Positions 39,060 to 47,687 of a stretch of 64,000 nucleotides of DNA are shown here, one piece after another (the first letter of the stretch is position 1; each line of letters begins with the position of its first letter). Position numbers and translations under genes: made by a program. Origin of the DNA: an uncultured Porphyromonadaceae bacterium. GTDB lineage: Bacteria > Bacteroidota > Bacteroidia > Bacteroidales > Muribaculaceae. The DNA lies in contig CAJKBH010000008.1 in the NCBI GenBank assembly GCA_905198125.1, positions 1 to 64,000 on the forward strand, written 5' to 3'. The notes below the pieces were generated by a model. That model worked only from the letters and a program-made list of their open reading frames with translations. It had not been told where the DNA came from and did no database searches.

Positions 39060-40841
39060 ATGACAATAGAGGAAGTAATATCGCAGGGAGTGGCCGGAGC
39101 TCTACACGAGCTGTACGGACTCGACATAGATGCGGCGAGCGTATCGCCTGCACCCACAAGCAAGGACTTCGAGGGCGACCTCACGGTAGTGGTGTTCCCG
39201 TGGCTCAAGGCCTCGCACAAGGCCCCGCAGGTCACGGCCCAGGAAATAGGACAGTGGCTGGCCGACCATGTGGAGGCAGTGGAAAGCTTCAACGTGGTTA
39301 AGGGTTTCCTGAACATCACGGTCAGCCCCAAATGGTGGCTCTCGGTGTTCCACGGCATCAAGGCCGACCCGGACTTCGGTCTGACCAAGGCCGGCGACGA
39401 CTCGGAGCTGGTGATGGTGGAATATTCCAGCCCCAACACCAACAAGCCCCTGCACTTGGGACACGTGCGCAACAATCTGTTGGGCTATTCGCTGTCAGAG
39501 ATACTGAAGGCCAACGGCTATAAGGTGATCAAGACCAACATAGTGAACGACCGCGGCATCCACATCTGCAAGTCGATGCTGGCATGGCAGAAATGGGGCG
39601 ACGGCGTCACACCCGAATCGTCGGGACAGAAGGGCGACCACCTGATCGGCGACTTCTACGTGCTGTTCGACAAGCACTTCAAGGAGGAAGTGAAGCAGCT
39701 GCAGGCACAGGGCATGAGCGAGGACGAGGCCAAAGAGGCGTCACCGCTGATGAAGGAGGCCCGCGAGATGCTGGTGAAGTGGGAGCAGAACGACCCCGAG
39801 GTGCGCAAGCTGTGGGAAACGATGAACTCGTGGGTTTACGCCGGTTTCGACGAGACATACCGCAAGATGGGCGTGGACTTCGACAAGATATACTATGAGT
39901 CGCAGACCTATCTGGAGGGCAAGGAACTGGTGCTGAAAGGCCTGGAGGAAGGCAAGATGTACCGCAAGGAGGACGGTTCCGTATGGGCCGACCTTACGCC
40001 CGAGGGCCTGGACCACAAGCTGCTGCTCCGCTCGGACGGCACTTCGGTCTACATGACCCAGGACATCGGCACCGCCAAGCTCCGTTTCCGCGACTTCCCC
40101 ATCGACAGGATGGTGTACGTGGTGGGTAACGAGCAGAACTATCACTTCCAGGTGCTGGCCATACTTCTGGACCGTCTCGGCTTCAAGTGGGGCAAGGACC
40201 TGAAGCACTTCAGCTACGGAATGGTCGAACTGCCCGAAGGCAAGATGAAGAGCCGCGAGGGTACCGTGGTCGATGCCGACGACCTGATCGCCACGATGGT
40301 GGCCGACGCCACCGAGACAGCCGCCGAGCGTCTGGCCGAGATGCCCGAGGACGAGGCCCGGGAAGTGGCCCGCAAGGTCGGTCTCGGCGCGCTGAAGTAT
40401 TTCCTGCTGAAAGTCGACCCCAGGAAGAACATGCTGTTCAACCCCAAGGAGTCCATCGACTTCAACGGCGACACAGGCCCCTTCATCCAGTACACCTACG
40501 CGCGCATCCGTTCGGTGCTCCGCAAGGCTGCCGAATCCGGATTCGACGCCAATACCGAGGTGCTGGCCGAGCCCAACAAGAAGGAGGCCGCACTGATACA
40601 GAAGATCGACGACTTCCGCAACGTAGTGGCCGAGGCCGGAAAGAAGTACTCCCCCGCCGTGATAGCCAAATACTGCTACGAGCTGGCCAAGGAATACAAC
40701 CAGTTCTACCACGATTTCTCCATACTCAAGGAGGAGAACGAGCCTGTGCGCAACCTGCGCCTCGAACTTTCCGCAGTCACTGCGCGAACATTAAAGGCCG
40801 GTCTCGCCTTATTAGGTATAGAGGTGCCCGAAAGAATGTAA
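39060..40841 (+). CDS. argS: Arginyl-tRNA synthetase
   Basis: 593 residues. N-terminal Arg-tRNA synthetase domain, the class I HIGH motif as HLGH in SSPNTNKPLHLGHVRNN, the KMSKS loop as KMKSREGTVV, and a C-terminal anticodon-binding helical domain (DALR) ending GIEVPERM. It charges tRNA-Arg. The BI-1 gene follows after 22 bp. Confidence 0.96.
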   Translation: MTIEEVISQGVAGALHELYGLDIDAASVSPAPTSKDFEGDLTVVVFPWLKASHKAPQVTAQEIGQWLADHVEAVESFNVVKGFLNITVSPKWWLSVFHGIKADPDFGLTKAGDDSELVMVEYSSPNTNKPLHLGHVRNNLLGYSLSEILKANGYKVIKTNIVNDRGIHICKSMLAWQKWGDGVTPESSGQKGDHLIGDFYVLFDKHFKEEVKQLQAQGMSEDEAKEASPLMKEAREMLVKWEQNDPEVRKLWETMNSWVYAGFDETYRKMGVDFDKIYYESQTYLEGKELVLKGLEEGKMYRKEDGSVWADLTPEGLDHKLLLRSDGTSVYMTQDIGTAKLRFRDFPIDRMVYVVGNEQNYHFQVLAILLDRLGFKWGKDLKHFSYGMVELPEGKMKSREGTVVDADDLIATMVADATETAAERLAEMPEDEAREVARKVGLGALKYFLLKVDPRKNMLFNPKESIDFNGDTGPFIQYTYARIRSVLRKAAESGFDANTEVLAEPNKKEAALIQKIDDFRNVVAEAGKKYSPAVIAKYCYELAKEYNQFYHDFSILKEENEPVRNLRLELSAVTARTLKAGLALLGIEVPERM

Positions 40842-40863
40842 CACCCGAAACAACACCTTAACT

Positions 40864-41583
40864 ATGGAATATAACAATCAGACCACCCCTCCGTCGTTCT
40901 ACGAAAGCGGAGCCGTGACACGGCAGACCAACGCCGTGATGAAGCGCGTGTATGTGCGCATGTTTATCGGACTGCTGGTTTCAGCATTCTGTGCCCTCGG
41001 CGTGGCCTCGTCGCCCGCCGCACTCTCCTTCTTCTTCGGAAACCAACTGGTGTTCTGGGGAATGCTCATCGCCATGCTGGTGATGGCCTTCGTGATTCCG
41101 GCACGTCTCAACAAGATGTCCACCGGAGCCGTCCTGAGCTGTTTCATCGTATATTCGGCACTGATGGGCTGCTGGCTGGCTCCTATCTTCCTGGCATATA
41201 AGTTAGGAACCATCGTCTACACGCTGTTCATCACGGCAGGCACGTTCGGTGCCATGTCGGTGTACGGATTCTTCACCAAGACCGACCTGTCAAAGATGGG
41301 TTCCTATCTCATGATGGCGCTGTTCGGCCTGCTCATCGCCATGGTTGTCAACATCTTCGTGGCAAGCAGCACATTCGACTGGATCATTTCCATCGTGGGC
41401 GTATTGCTGTTCGTGGGTCTGACCGCCTGGGACACCCAGCAGGTGAAGCAGCTCTCGGCCATGAACCTCGATCCCGCCATGGCCGACAAGCTCGCCACCA
41501 TGGGTGCCATGAGCCTCTATCTGGATTTCATAAACCTGTTCCTGTTCCTGCTCCGCATACTCGGAGGTAACAGCCGCGACTAA
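40864..41583 (+). CDS. Bax inhibitor-1/YccA-family membrane protein
   Basis: 239 residues with seven hydrophobic segments after a polar start (MEYNNQTTPPSFYESGAVT). Typical BI-1 pieces are TKTDLSKMGSYLMMALFG and AWDTQQVKQLSAM. Bacterial members such as BsYetJ act as pH-sensitive calcium leak channels; YccA modulates FtsH. Function here is inferred from family only. Confidence 0.88.
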   Translation: MEYNNQTTPPSFYESGAVTRQTNAVMKRVYVRMFIGLLVSAFCALGVASSPAALSFFFGNQLVFWGMLIAMLVMAFVIPARLNKMSTGAVLSCFIVYSALMGCWLAPIFLAYKLGTIVYTLFITAGTFGAMSVYGFFTKTDLSKMGSYLMMALFGLLIAMVVNIFVASSTFDWIISIVGVLLFVGLTAWDTQQVKQLSAMNLDPAMADKLATMGAMSLYLDFINLFLFLLRILGGNSRD

Positions 41584-41595
41584 TAATAACGGTCT

Positions 41596-41862
41596 ATGGA
41601 TACCAAGAAACTGATTGAGGACATCACCGAGGCCGTGAAGACTTACATAGCCGACGAGGAGATGTATGACGACAACACGCAGGTGGTGATCAATCCCGCC
41701 GACGGCGTGGTGTCGCTGGAAACCGACGACACGGAGGACGACCTCGACGAGAGTCTGGACCGCTACGACGTGATGGACCTGCTGCGCATGGATGCCGACG
41801 GACGCTGGACTCCCGACGCGGACGCCATCCGTAGCGCCGCCGAACAGACAATGCCCGATTGA
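41596..41862 (+). CDS. Small acidic protein of unknown function
   Basis: 88 residues, strongly acidic (TDDTEDDLDESLDRYD), with no signal peptide and no Cys. It begins 12 bp after the BI-1 stop codon, ahead of a good terminator, so it is likely the last gene of an argS-BI-1 transcript. The even codon use and terminator suggest a real gene. No family was recognised. Confidence 0.65.
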   Translation: MDTKKLIEDITEAVKTYIADEEMYDDNTQVVINPADGVVSLETDDTEDDLDESLDRYDVMDLLRMDADGRWTPDADAIRSAAEQTMPD

Positions 41863-41892
41863 TTCGGACAATAGTCTAAAATATTCATTTAT

Positions 41893-41930
41893 GTCCCTGA
41901 TAGTCAGTTTAGACTTCAGGGACTTTTCTT
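41893..41930 (+). terminator. Intrinsic terminator of the argS-BI-1 transcript
   Basis: Stem GTCCCTGA (41893-41900) / TCAGGGAC (41916-41923) with inner AGTC/GACT pairing, followed by TTTTCTTT. Confidence 0.75.
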
Positions 41931-41954
41931 TATAAGAAAAACTTATTAATTTTG
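41924..41954 (+). promoter_or_regulatory. Probable promoter of the GH51-GH43 gene
   Basis: A perfect -7 box TAATTTTG at 41947-41954; TTTT at 41924-41927 with a 19 bp spacer replaces TTTG. It overlaps the U-tract of the preceding terminator. Confidence 0.5.
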
Positions 41955-42019
41955 CGTCATAAACGTGTGGCGGAGTGATCCGCAGTCTTTTTCACTATAC
42001 TATCTTAAAAACCTAAATC

Positions 42020-45000
42020 ATGAGACAGTCAATCGGCATGTTCCTGTGCGGACTGCTGCTGGCAGGCGCGTCAAGTGCCACGGCCGCCGTGGAATTCGGT
42101 ATCGATGCCTCGCATCGCGGACCGGAAATAGGCAAGCTCCACTACGGAATATTTTTTGAGGAAATCAATCATGCGGGCGACGGCGGCATATATGCCGAAC
42201 TGGTGCGCAACCGCAGTTTCGAGGACAACACGGGCAATCCAGACGGATGGGGCAAGACAGCGGGCGTGACCTGGAAGCTGGTCACGGACAACCTGTTGAA
42301 CTCCGCACAGGGGCAGGCTTTGGACGTGACGTTCGGCGCGGCGGGCGACGCCGTGACCAACGAGGGCTTCTGGGGCATGAACTGCGAGGCGGGCAAATCC
42401 TACAGGTTCAGCTTCTGGGCCCGTTCCGACAAGGGTTATGACGGCAATCTTACCGCTGAAATGGTGTCGCACGACGGCAAGCCTCTGGGCAATGCCACCG
42501 TAACGGTGAAAGCCGGCAAGGACTGGACCAAATACACGGCTACAATACAGCCTACCGGCTCGGACACAAACGCTTCGCTGAAGATTTCGGCGGGCAAAGC
42601 CGGTAACCTGACCTTCGACATGGTGAGTCTGTTCCCGCCCACATTCAAGGATCGCGAGAACGGATGCCGGCCCGACCTGGCGCAGATGCTGGCCGACATG
42701 CACCCGGCTTTCATGCGTTTCCCGGGCGGATGCTACATCGAGGGCACCCACCAGAACGGCGTGACCAACCGTTTTGAATGGAAAAAGACCATCGGCCCGG
42801 TGGAGACCCGTCCCGGCCACCGCAACGTCAACTGGAACTACCGCGTCAGCGACGGACTCGGATTCCACGAGATGCTTCAGCTGAGCGAGGACCTCGGTGC
42901 CGAACCGCTGTTTGTGGTCAACATCGGCCTGGGTCACGGATGGAGCGTACCTTACAACAGCATAGACGAATACATACAGGAGGCCCTGGACGCCCTGGAA
43001 TACTGCAACGGCGACGTCACGACCGAATGGGGCGCCGTGCGTGCCGCCAACGGTCATCCCGAACCCTTCAACCTGCGTCTCATCGAAGTGGGCAACGAGA
43101 ACTACCAGGCCGACGCCAACCAGCAGAGCGACCATTACGCCGAACGCTACATACAGTTCTACAACGCCATCAAGGCCGCGTATCCGGAGGCCATCGTGAT
43201 CGGCAACGTGGAATCGTGGGGCACCGACACCCCCTCATGGCGCAACGAGCATCCGGTGGATGCCGTCGACGAGCATTATTACCGCAATCCCTCGTGGTTC
43301 GCCGCCAACTATAACAAATACGACAGCTATTCGCGCCAGGGTCCGAAGGTATATGCCGGCGAATATGCCGTGACATCCGATTTCGGTACCAACGGCACGT
43401 TGCGCGCCGCATTGGGCGAGGCCATCTATATGCTCGGCATGGAGAACAACTCCGACGTCTGCATCATGAACAGCTATGCCCCGATATTCGTGAACGAGAA
43501 CGACCAATGCTGGCGTCCCGACATGATCCGTTTCAATTCAAGCGAATCGTACGGCACGCCCTCCTATTATGTCCAGAAACTGTTCGCCAACAACGTAGGC
43601 TCGCGCAACCTGAAATGGACCGAGACCGGCAACACACAGAATGCCGGCAACAAGGTGGGCTTCTCCACATGGAAGTCCACGGCGGAGTTCGACAACGTCC
43701 GCGTCAGCGACACCGACGGCAACCCGGTATGGAGCGAGGACTTCACCACCGCACCGGCCGGATGGACAATGCCGTCGGGATGGAGCGTGACTAACGGCGT
43801 GCTGCGTATGACCGACGGTTCGGCCGAGGGACTGATAGCGGCCAGCGCAAAGGACGCCCCGGACAACTTCATATTTGAATTCGATGCCAAAAAGACCGGT
43901 GGCGACGAGGGATTCCTCGTGGCGTTCAATTACGGAGGTCCAAGAGACTATATATGGTGGAACCTCGGCGGCTGGGGCAACACACGCCATGCCGTCGAGA
44001 TCTCGCGCAACGGCAGCAAGTCAAGCTACGGCAGCACTAACGGCACCATCGAGACCAACCATCTGTATCACGGCCGAATCGTGCTGAGCGGCACCTCGCT
44101 GAGATGTTACCTGGACAATGTGCTGATTCACGATATAGAAATCCCCGCCGACCGCAAGATTTACATGTCGGCCAACTTGAGCGAGGACGAAAAGACCCTC
44201 TATGTCAAGACCGTAAACATGAACGCGGACAACGTGCCCGTGACGCTGAACCTGACCAACGGCAAATTCGTGTCGGGCGAGGCTACGGTAATGGCCAACA
44301 CCGATTCCGAAGCCGAGAACTCGGTGGACAACCAGAACAATGTGGTGCCTGTACAGGGCAACGTGACCGTGACCGCCGGCAAAGCCGACTTCACCGCACC
44401 CGCCAATTCGATGTGCATACTGAAATTCACTGTAAGCGATGTGGTCAGCATGAAGGGAAAGCCCATGTCCGAAGCTGCCCTGGCCGAAATCAACGCGTCG
44501 TTGGGTGGTCTGCGTCAGCGTCTGGCCAACCTGCGCGCCGGCGCCCAGCTCCCCACGCAGCTTGACAACGCCGCCACAATCGAATGGAGCCTTTCGGCCG
44601 ACGCAGATCCGAACGCGGTTCTCTCGACTTCGGCATGGACCACCACGCTGGACGTGACAGCCGTTGGCAACCGCGATGCCAAGCGCGCGGCCGGCACATT
44701 GACAGCCAATGTCACAGTGGCTGACGGCTCGACCGGCACCCTCTCATTCCCCGTCACCGTGGCTCCGCTCGACGACGCCTATGGCTATCTGTACTGCTAC
44801 ATGAACAGCGGAAAGGAAATAACCAACTATGCCCTTGGTACCAAGGAGGACAAGGGACGCGTGTTCAACCAGCTGAACGACGGTAAGGAGATATTCGACA
44901 CCGAGGCCCTGTGCGGCATCGAGCATGGATCGCGCGACGCGTATATGCAGAAGGGACAGCACGACCATGAATGGTTCATGACCGTGACCGACATGTGCAA

Positions 45001-46600
45001 CGCCAAGTCAAAGGTATGGAACAATTACGGCATCGACCTGCTCCGCAGCAACGACCTGATTCATTGGGAAAGCACGGTGTTCGACTTCCGTCAGGGCAAG
45101 AAGATATTCTCCGACCCCGACGCGGTGACCGACCTGTACAAGACCGACGAGGAATATGCGAAGATCCGTCGCGTATGGGCGCCGCAGTTCATCTGGGATC
45201 CCGCGGCATTCAACGGCCAGGGTGGTTACTTGGTGTACTACTCGGTGCTTTCCGACAATGCCGGCGACAACCACGACCGCATAGTCTACTCGTATGCCGA
45301 CAAGGATTTCAAGACCCTTACGCAGCCGCGCATATTCCACGACCCGGGCTATTCCGTAATCGACGGCGACATAGTTTATAACGATTATGACGGGAAGTAT
45401 CATCTGTGGATCAAGCACGAGGGAGCGTCCGGCACCGAGCGCGGCATCTGGCACCTGACATCCGACCGCCTCGTGGGCGACGACTGGACATACGTGGACC
45501 ACAACGGCAACGAGGGCAGCGAGAACGTTGAGGGCTCATCAGCCATCCGACGCATCAACGAGGACGACATGAACATCTACTACATGCGTTACAGCGGCGG
45601 CTCACACTATAAGGTATGCACCGCCGACCACCTCGGCACCAATGTCAAGCCATCGAGCGACTTAGGCGGCAACGGCGCGTTCCAGCACGGTTCCGTGCTC
45701 TACGTCAACGAGGCCGAATACACGTTGCTGACCGACTGGGACGAGCTGCTGAAGCAGATGGAATGGGCGCAGGCCACGGAATCGCCCATATTCAAGGATG
45801 CCCTCGCCCAAGCCGACGCGGCGCTGAAGGTTCAGGGATTCGACGCCCTGGCTGAAGCCATCGCCAAGGCCCTTGACGCCATGATGAAGGCCCGCGAAGC
45901 ATATATGAAGGACATCGTGGACAATGCCAAAGACGGCGATATAACCTCGCTGATCGTGAACCCCGACTTCAACGGCAACAACGGACGCGGCTGGAGCGGC
46001 ACCGGGTTCACCGCCACCAACAAGGGAGTGGCCGAGTTCTACAACACCACATTCGACGCATACCAGGAACTCCCCTACATGCCGGCCGGCGAATACACGC
46101 TGACCTGCTCCGGTTTCTACCGCAACGGCGGCAAGGAGGCCTACAGCCTGCACACCGCCGGCACGGAGGCCCTGCTGGCCGAGGTGTATATGAACGAGAC
46201 CGGCACGCCGTTCATGTCGCTGTTCAGCGCCGACAAATATACGAACTCCCCCTACACCTTCCCTGACGACGTCACCACGGCCAACAACGCCTTCAACACC
46301 GACGGCAGCTACGCCGGCAACACTGTGAAGCTGACACTTGACAAGACATCCACACTGCGCCTGGGCGTACGCAAGTCCGTGCATTGCGACCGCGACTGGA
46401 CCTGTTTCGACAATTTCAGGCTCACCTACACTCCTGACCGTAGCGGCATGACCGGCATCGTCCCCGACAGCAACGCCCCCGTCAACGTCTATAGTCTTGA
46501 AGGCATGCTGCTGCGCCGGGACGTCCGTCGCGCCGACGCCACCGCCGGCCTCGCCCCCGGCCTCTACATAGTAGGCCGCACCAAAGTCGCCGTCAGATAA
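42020..46600 (+). CDS. Secreted GH51 alpha-L-arabinofuranosidase fused to GH43, with carbohydrate-binding domains
   Basis: 1526 residues. Signal peptide (about 1-23); GH51 head (YGIFFEEINHAGDGG) interrupted by a CBM4-like beta domain (about 70-210); catalytic barrel with acid/base Glu360 in EVGNENY and nucleophile Glu448 in YAGEYAV. A LamG-like insert (about 555-735), an Ig-like spacer (about 830-915), then a GH43 propeller (about 920-1230) with IDGDIVYN and VEGSSAIRR follow. The usual RDP motif is replaced by GSRDAYM, so the GH43 base needs checking. Next come a helical segment, a second CBM-like domain (about 1315-1470) and a C-terminal tail (VYSLEGMLL...PGLYIVG). It likely strips arabinose from arabinan or arabinoxylan. 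Stands alone without SusC/SusD. Confidence 0.87.
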   Translation: MRQSIGMFLCGLLLAGASSATAAVEFGIDASHRGPEIGKLHYGIFFEEINHAGDGGIYAELVRNRSFEDNTGNPDGWGKTAGVTWKLVTDNLLNSAQGQALDVTFGAAGDAVTNEGFWGMNCEAGKSYRFSFWARSDKGYDGNLTAEMVSHDGKPLGNATVTVKAGKDWTKYTATIQPTGSDTNASLKISAGKAGNLTFDMVSLFPPTFKDRENGCRPDLAQMLADMHPAFMRFPGGCYIEGTHQNGVTNRFEWKKTIGPVETRPGHRNVNWNYRVSDGLGFHEMLQLSEDLGAEPLFVVNIGLGHGWSVPYNSIDEYIQEALDALEYCNGDVTTEWGAVRAANGHPEPFNLRLIEVGNENYQADANQQSDHYAERYIQFYNAIKAAYPEAIVIGNVESWGTDTPSWRNEHPVDAVDEHYYRNPSWFAANYNKYDSYSRQGPKVYAGEYAVTSDFGTNGTLRAALGEAIYMLGMENNSDVCIMNSYAPIFVNENDQCWRPDMIRFNSSESYGTPSYYVQKLFANNVGSRNLKWTETGNTQNAGNKVGFSTWKSTAEFDNVRVSDTDGNPVWSEDFTTAPAGWTMPSGWSVTNGVLRMTDGSAEGLIAASAKDAPDNFIFEFDAKKTGGDEGFLVAFNYGGPRDYIWWNLGGWGNTRHAVEISRNGSKSSYGSTNGTIETNHLYHGRIVLSGTSLRCYLDNVLIHDIEIPADRKIYMSANLSEDEKTLYVKTVNMNADNVPVTLNLTNGKFVSGEATVMANTDSEAENSVDNQNNVVPVQGNVTVTAGKADFTAPANSMCILKFTVSDVVSMKGKPMSEAALAEINASLGGLRQRLANLRAGAQLPTQLDNAATIEWSLSADADPNAVLSTSAWTTTLDVTAVGNRDAKRAAGTLTANVTVADGSTGTLSFPVTVAPLDDAYGYLYCYMNSGKEITNYALGTKEDKGRVFNQLNDGKEIFDTEALCGIEHGSRDAYMQKGQHDHEWFMTVTDMCNAKSKVWNNYGIDLLRSNDLIHWESTVFDFRQGKKIFSDPDAVTDLYKTDEEYAKIRRVWAPQFIWDPAAFNGQGGYLVYYSVLSDNAGDNHDRIVYSYADKDFKTLTQPRIFHDPGYSVIDGDIVYNDYDGKYHLWIKHEGASGTERGIWHLTSDRLVGDDWTYVDHNGNEGSENVEGSSAIRRINEDDMNIYYMRYSGGSHYKVCTADHLGTNVKPSSDLGGNGAFQHGSVLYVNEAEYTLLTDWDELLKQMEWAQATESPIFKDALAQADAALKVQGFDALAEAIAKALDAMMKAREAYMKDIVDNAKDGDITSLIVNPDFNGNNGRGWSGTGFTATNKGVAEFYNTTFDAYQELPYMPAGEYTLTCSGFYRNGGKEAYSLHTAGTEALLAEVYMNETGTPFMSLFSADKYTNSPYTFPDDVTTANNAFNTDGSYAGNTVKLTLDKTSTLRLGVRKSVHCDRDWTCFDNFRLTYTPDRSGMTGIVPDSNAPVNVYSLEGMLLRRDVRRADATAGLAPGLYIVGRTKVAVR

Positions 46601-46659
46601 TCCTTCCCTATATATTAAGTAATTCAAGTTTCGCATGTCGGAATTATAAAAAACCAGCT

Positions 46660-47090
46660 CTCACAGAACTGACAGTAAAAGCGCGCTTTTACCTTGCTCA
46701 GAATTTACAGAACCGACACAGAACTTTCTACATTAGGCCTTGCTGGCCGGCATCGCATGGAACGGAGGTTTGCAACCTCCGCAACCGGCTCAAACACTCT
46801 TTATTTGGGTGGAGGTTGCAAACCTCAGTTCCACGCAAAGCCTTCTGTCTTACTTTCGCCTTTCCACAGATCCTGCCTGCGCAGGTTACGGAATTTTCGC
46901 AGAATACTTTTGTGTTTATTCTGTTGCCGTCACTGCCGGCTCTGTGTTAATGACCGGGGCGTTTGTCAATTAGCGATGAGTGACGAGATCCGTCACTTAT
47001 CACTCGTCACTCTTACTTCTGACCTAATTAAAGTTCTGTGCCGTTCTGTCAGTTCTGTGCGGATGCCCTGCATCCGAATAGTTCTGTGAG
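46660..47090. repeat. Inverted-repeat-bounded noncoding element of about 430 bp
   Basis: CACAGAACTGACAG at 46662-46675 is exactly inverted at 47046-47059. CTCACAGAACT (46660-46670) is also inverted at 47080-47090. An inner pair, CAGAACCGACACAGAACTTT with ATTAGG (about 46708-46738), is inverted imperfectly at 47023-47049. Inside are a near-perfect hairpin at 46756-46835 and a 10 bp repeat GAGTGACGAG/CTCGTCACTC at 46978-47012. No transposase or good open frame is present. Confidence 0.6.
46756..46835. repeat. Long hairpin with 22 bp arms
   Basis: Left arm 46759-46780 (GGAACGGAGGTTTGC...) and right arm 46811-46832 (GGAGGTTGCAAACCTCAGTTCC in inverse sense) pair with one mismatch over 22 bp, with a 30 bp loop. 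It lies within the larger element. Confidence 0.7.
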
Positions 47091-47332
47091 TCTGATTTCC
47101 TCTAATTCCGTATCATATAACTTACAAAACTTGATTTAAGTAGTCTGACGAGGAGCATTAATCACCGCAAACCAAGCAGGAGATAAACATTAATTGCAGA
47201 TGTTTATCTCCTGTTTTGATTTTTACCTGTTACTCTTGTCTTTAACATTAATAGGACATTAATAGTTTTAATAGTTTTATACACAAAAGAACATTTTTTG
47301 CAAAACATTAAGCGTGATTAAGATTTTATTAT

Positions 47333-47340
47333 TATCTTTG
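47333..47340 (+). promoter_or_regulatory. -7 box before structured RNA copy A
   Basis: TATCTTTG matches TAnnTTTG. No good TTTG lies at the proper spacing (the nearest is at 47297-47300, 32 bp away), so the promoter is only half supported. Confidence 0.45.
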
Positions 47341-47346
47341 TCGCGC

Positions 47347-47645
47347 ATATCGCTTGCAGAAGTCCGAAACGGGCTCGCGGGTGGGTATACAGACATGATG
47401 ATGCGTTTACCGACGCTCATTCTTGACATACGGAAATCTGGAAAATTTCATTATCACTGTCAAGGATGCGGCAACTGTAGACGGCTTGAAGTATGTAGTC
47501 AAGTCCTGATTTTTCATAAAAGTCGGGATTGTGTGATACATATACGCGTGAGGCCTTCTGCAAGTTGCCCGTTCAACAGTGATGGGCAATTCCAGAGCCT
47601 CCGTATGTGGAACGGGTAGCAAGTATAGACTCTCACGCATTTTTA
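47347..47645 (+). ncRNA. Structured RNA, copy A, upstream of the BspA-like operon
   Basis: About 300 nt sharing ordered blocks with copy B at 60135-60438. Long-range helix: CTTGCAGAAG (47353-47362) with CTTCTGCAAG (47555-47564), 10 bp. Hairpin GCGT/ACGC around 47403-47416; the identical 17-mer GAAAT...ATTTC at 47433-47449; an 11 bp hairpin at 47504-47528 with no sequence likeness to the B hairpin at the same place. The 3' module has GCCCGTTC (47567-47574) pairing GAACGGGT (47610-47617), the ATTCCAGAGCCTC block, and a closing stem GCGTGAG/CTCACGC ending in ATTTTTA. The downstream ATG is at 47688. It may be a leader or a separate RNA. Family not recognised. Confidence 0.7.
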
Positions 47646-47687
47646 TATTAATGGCCGATACAGGGAGTCCCGGCATAATGACTTGAC

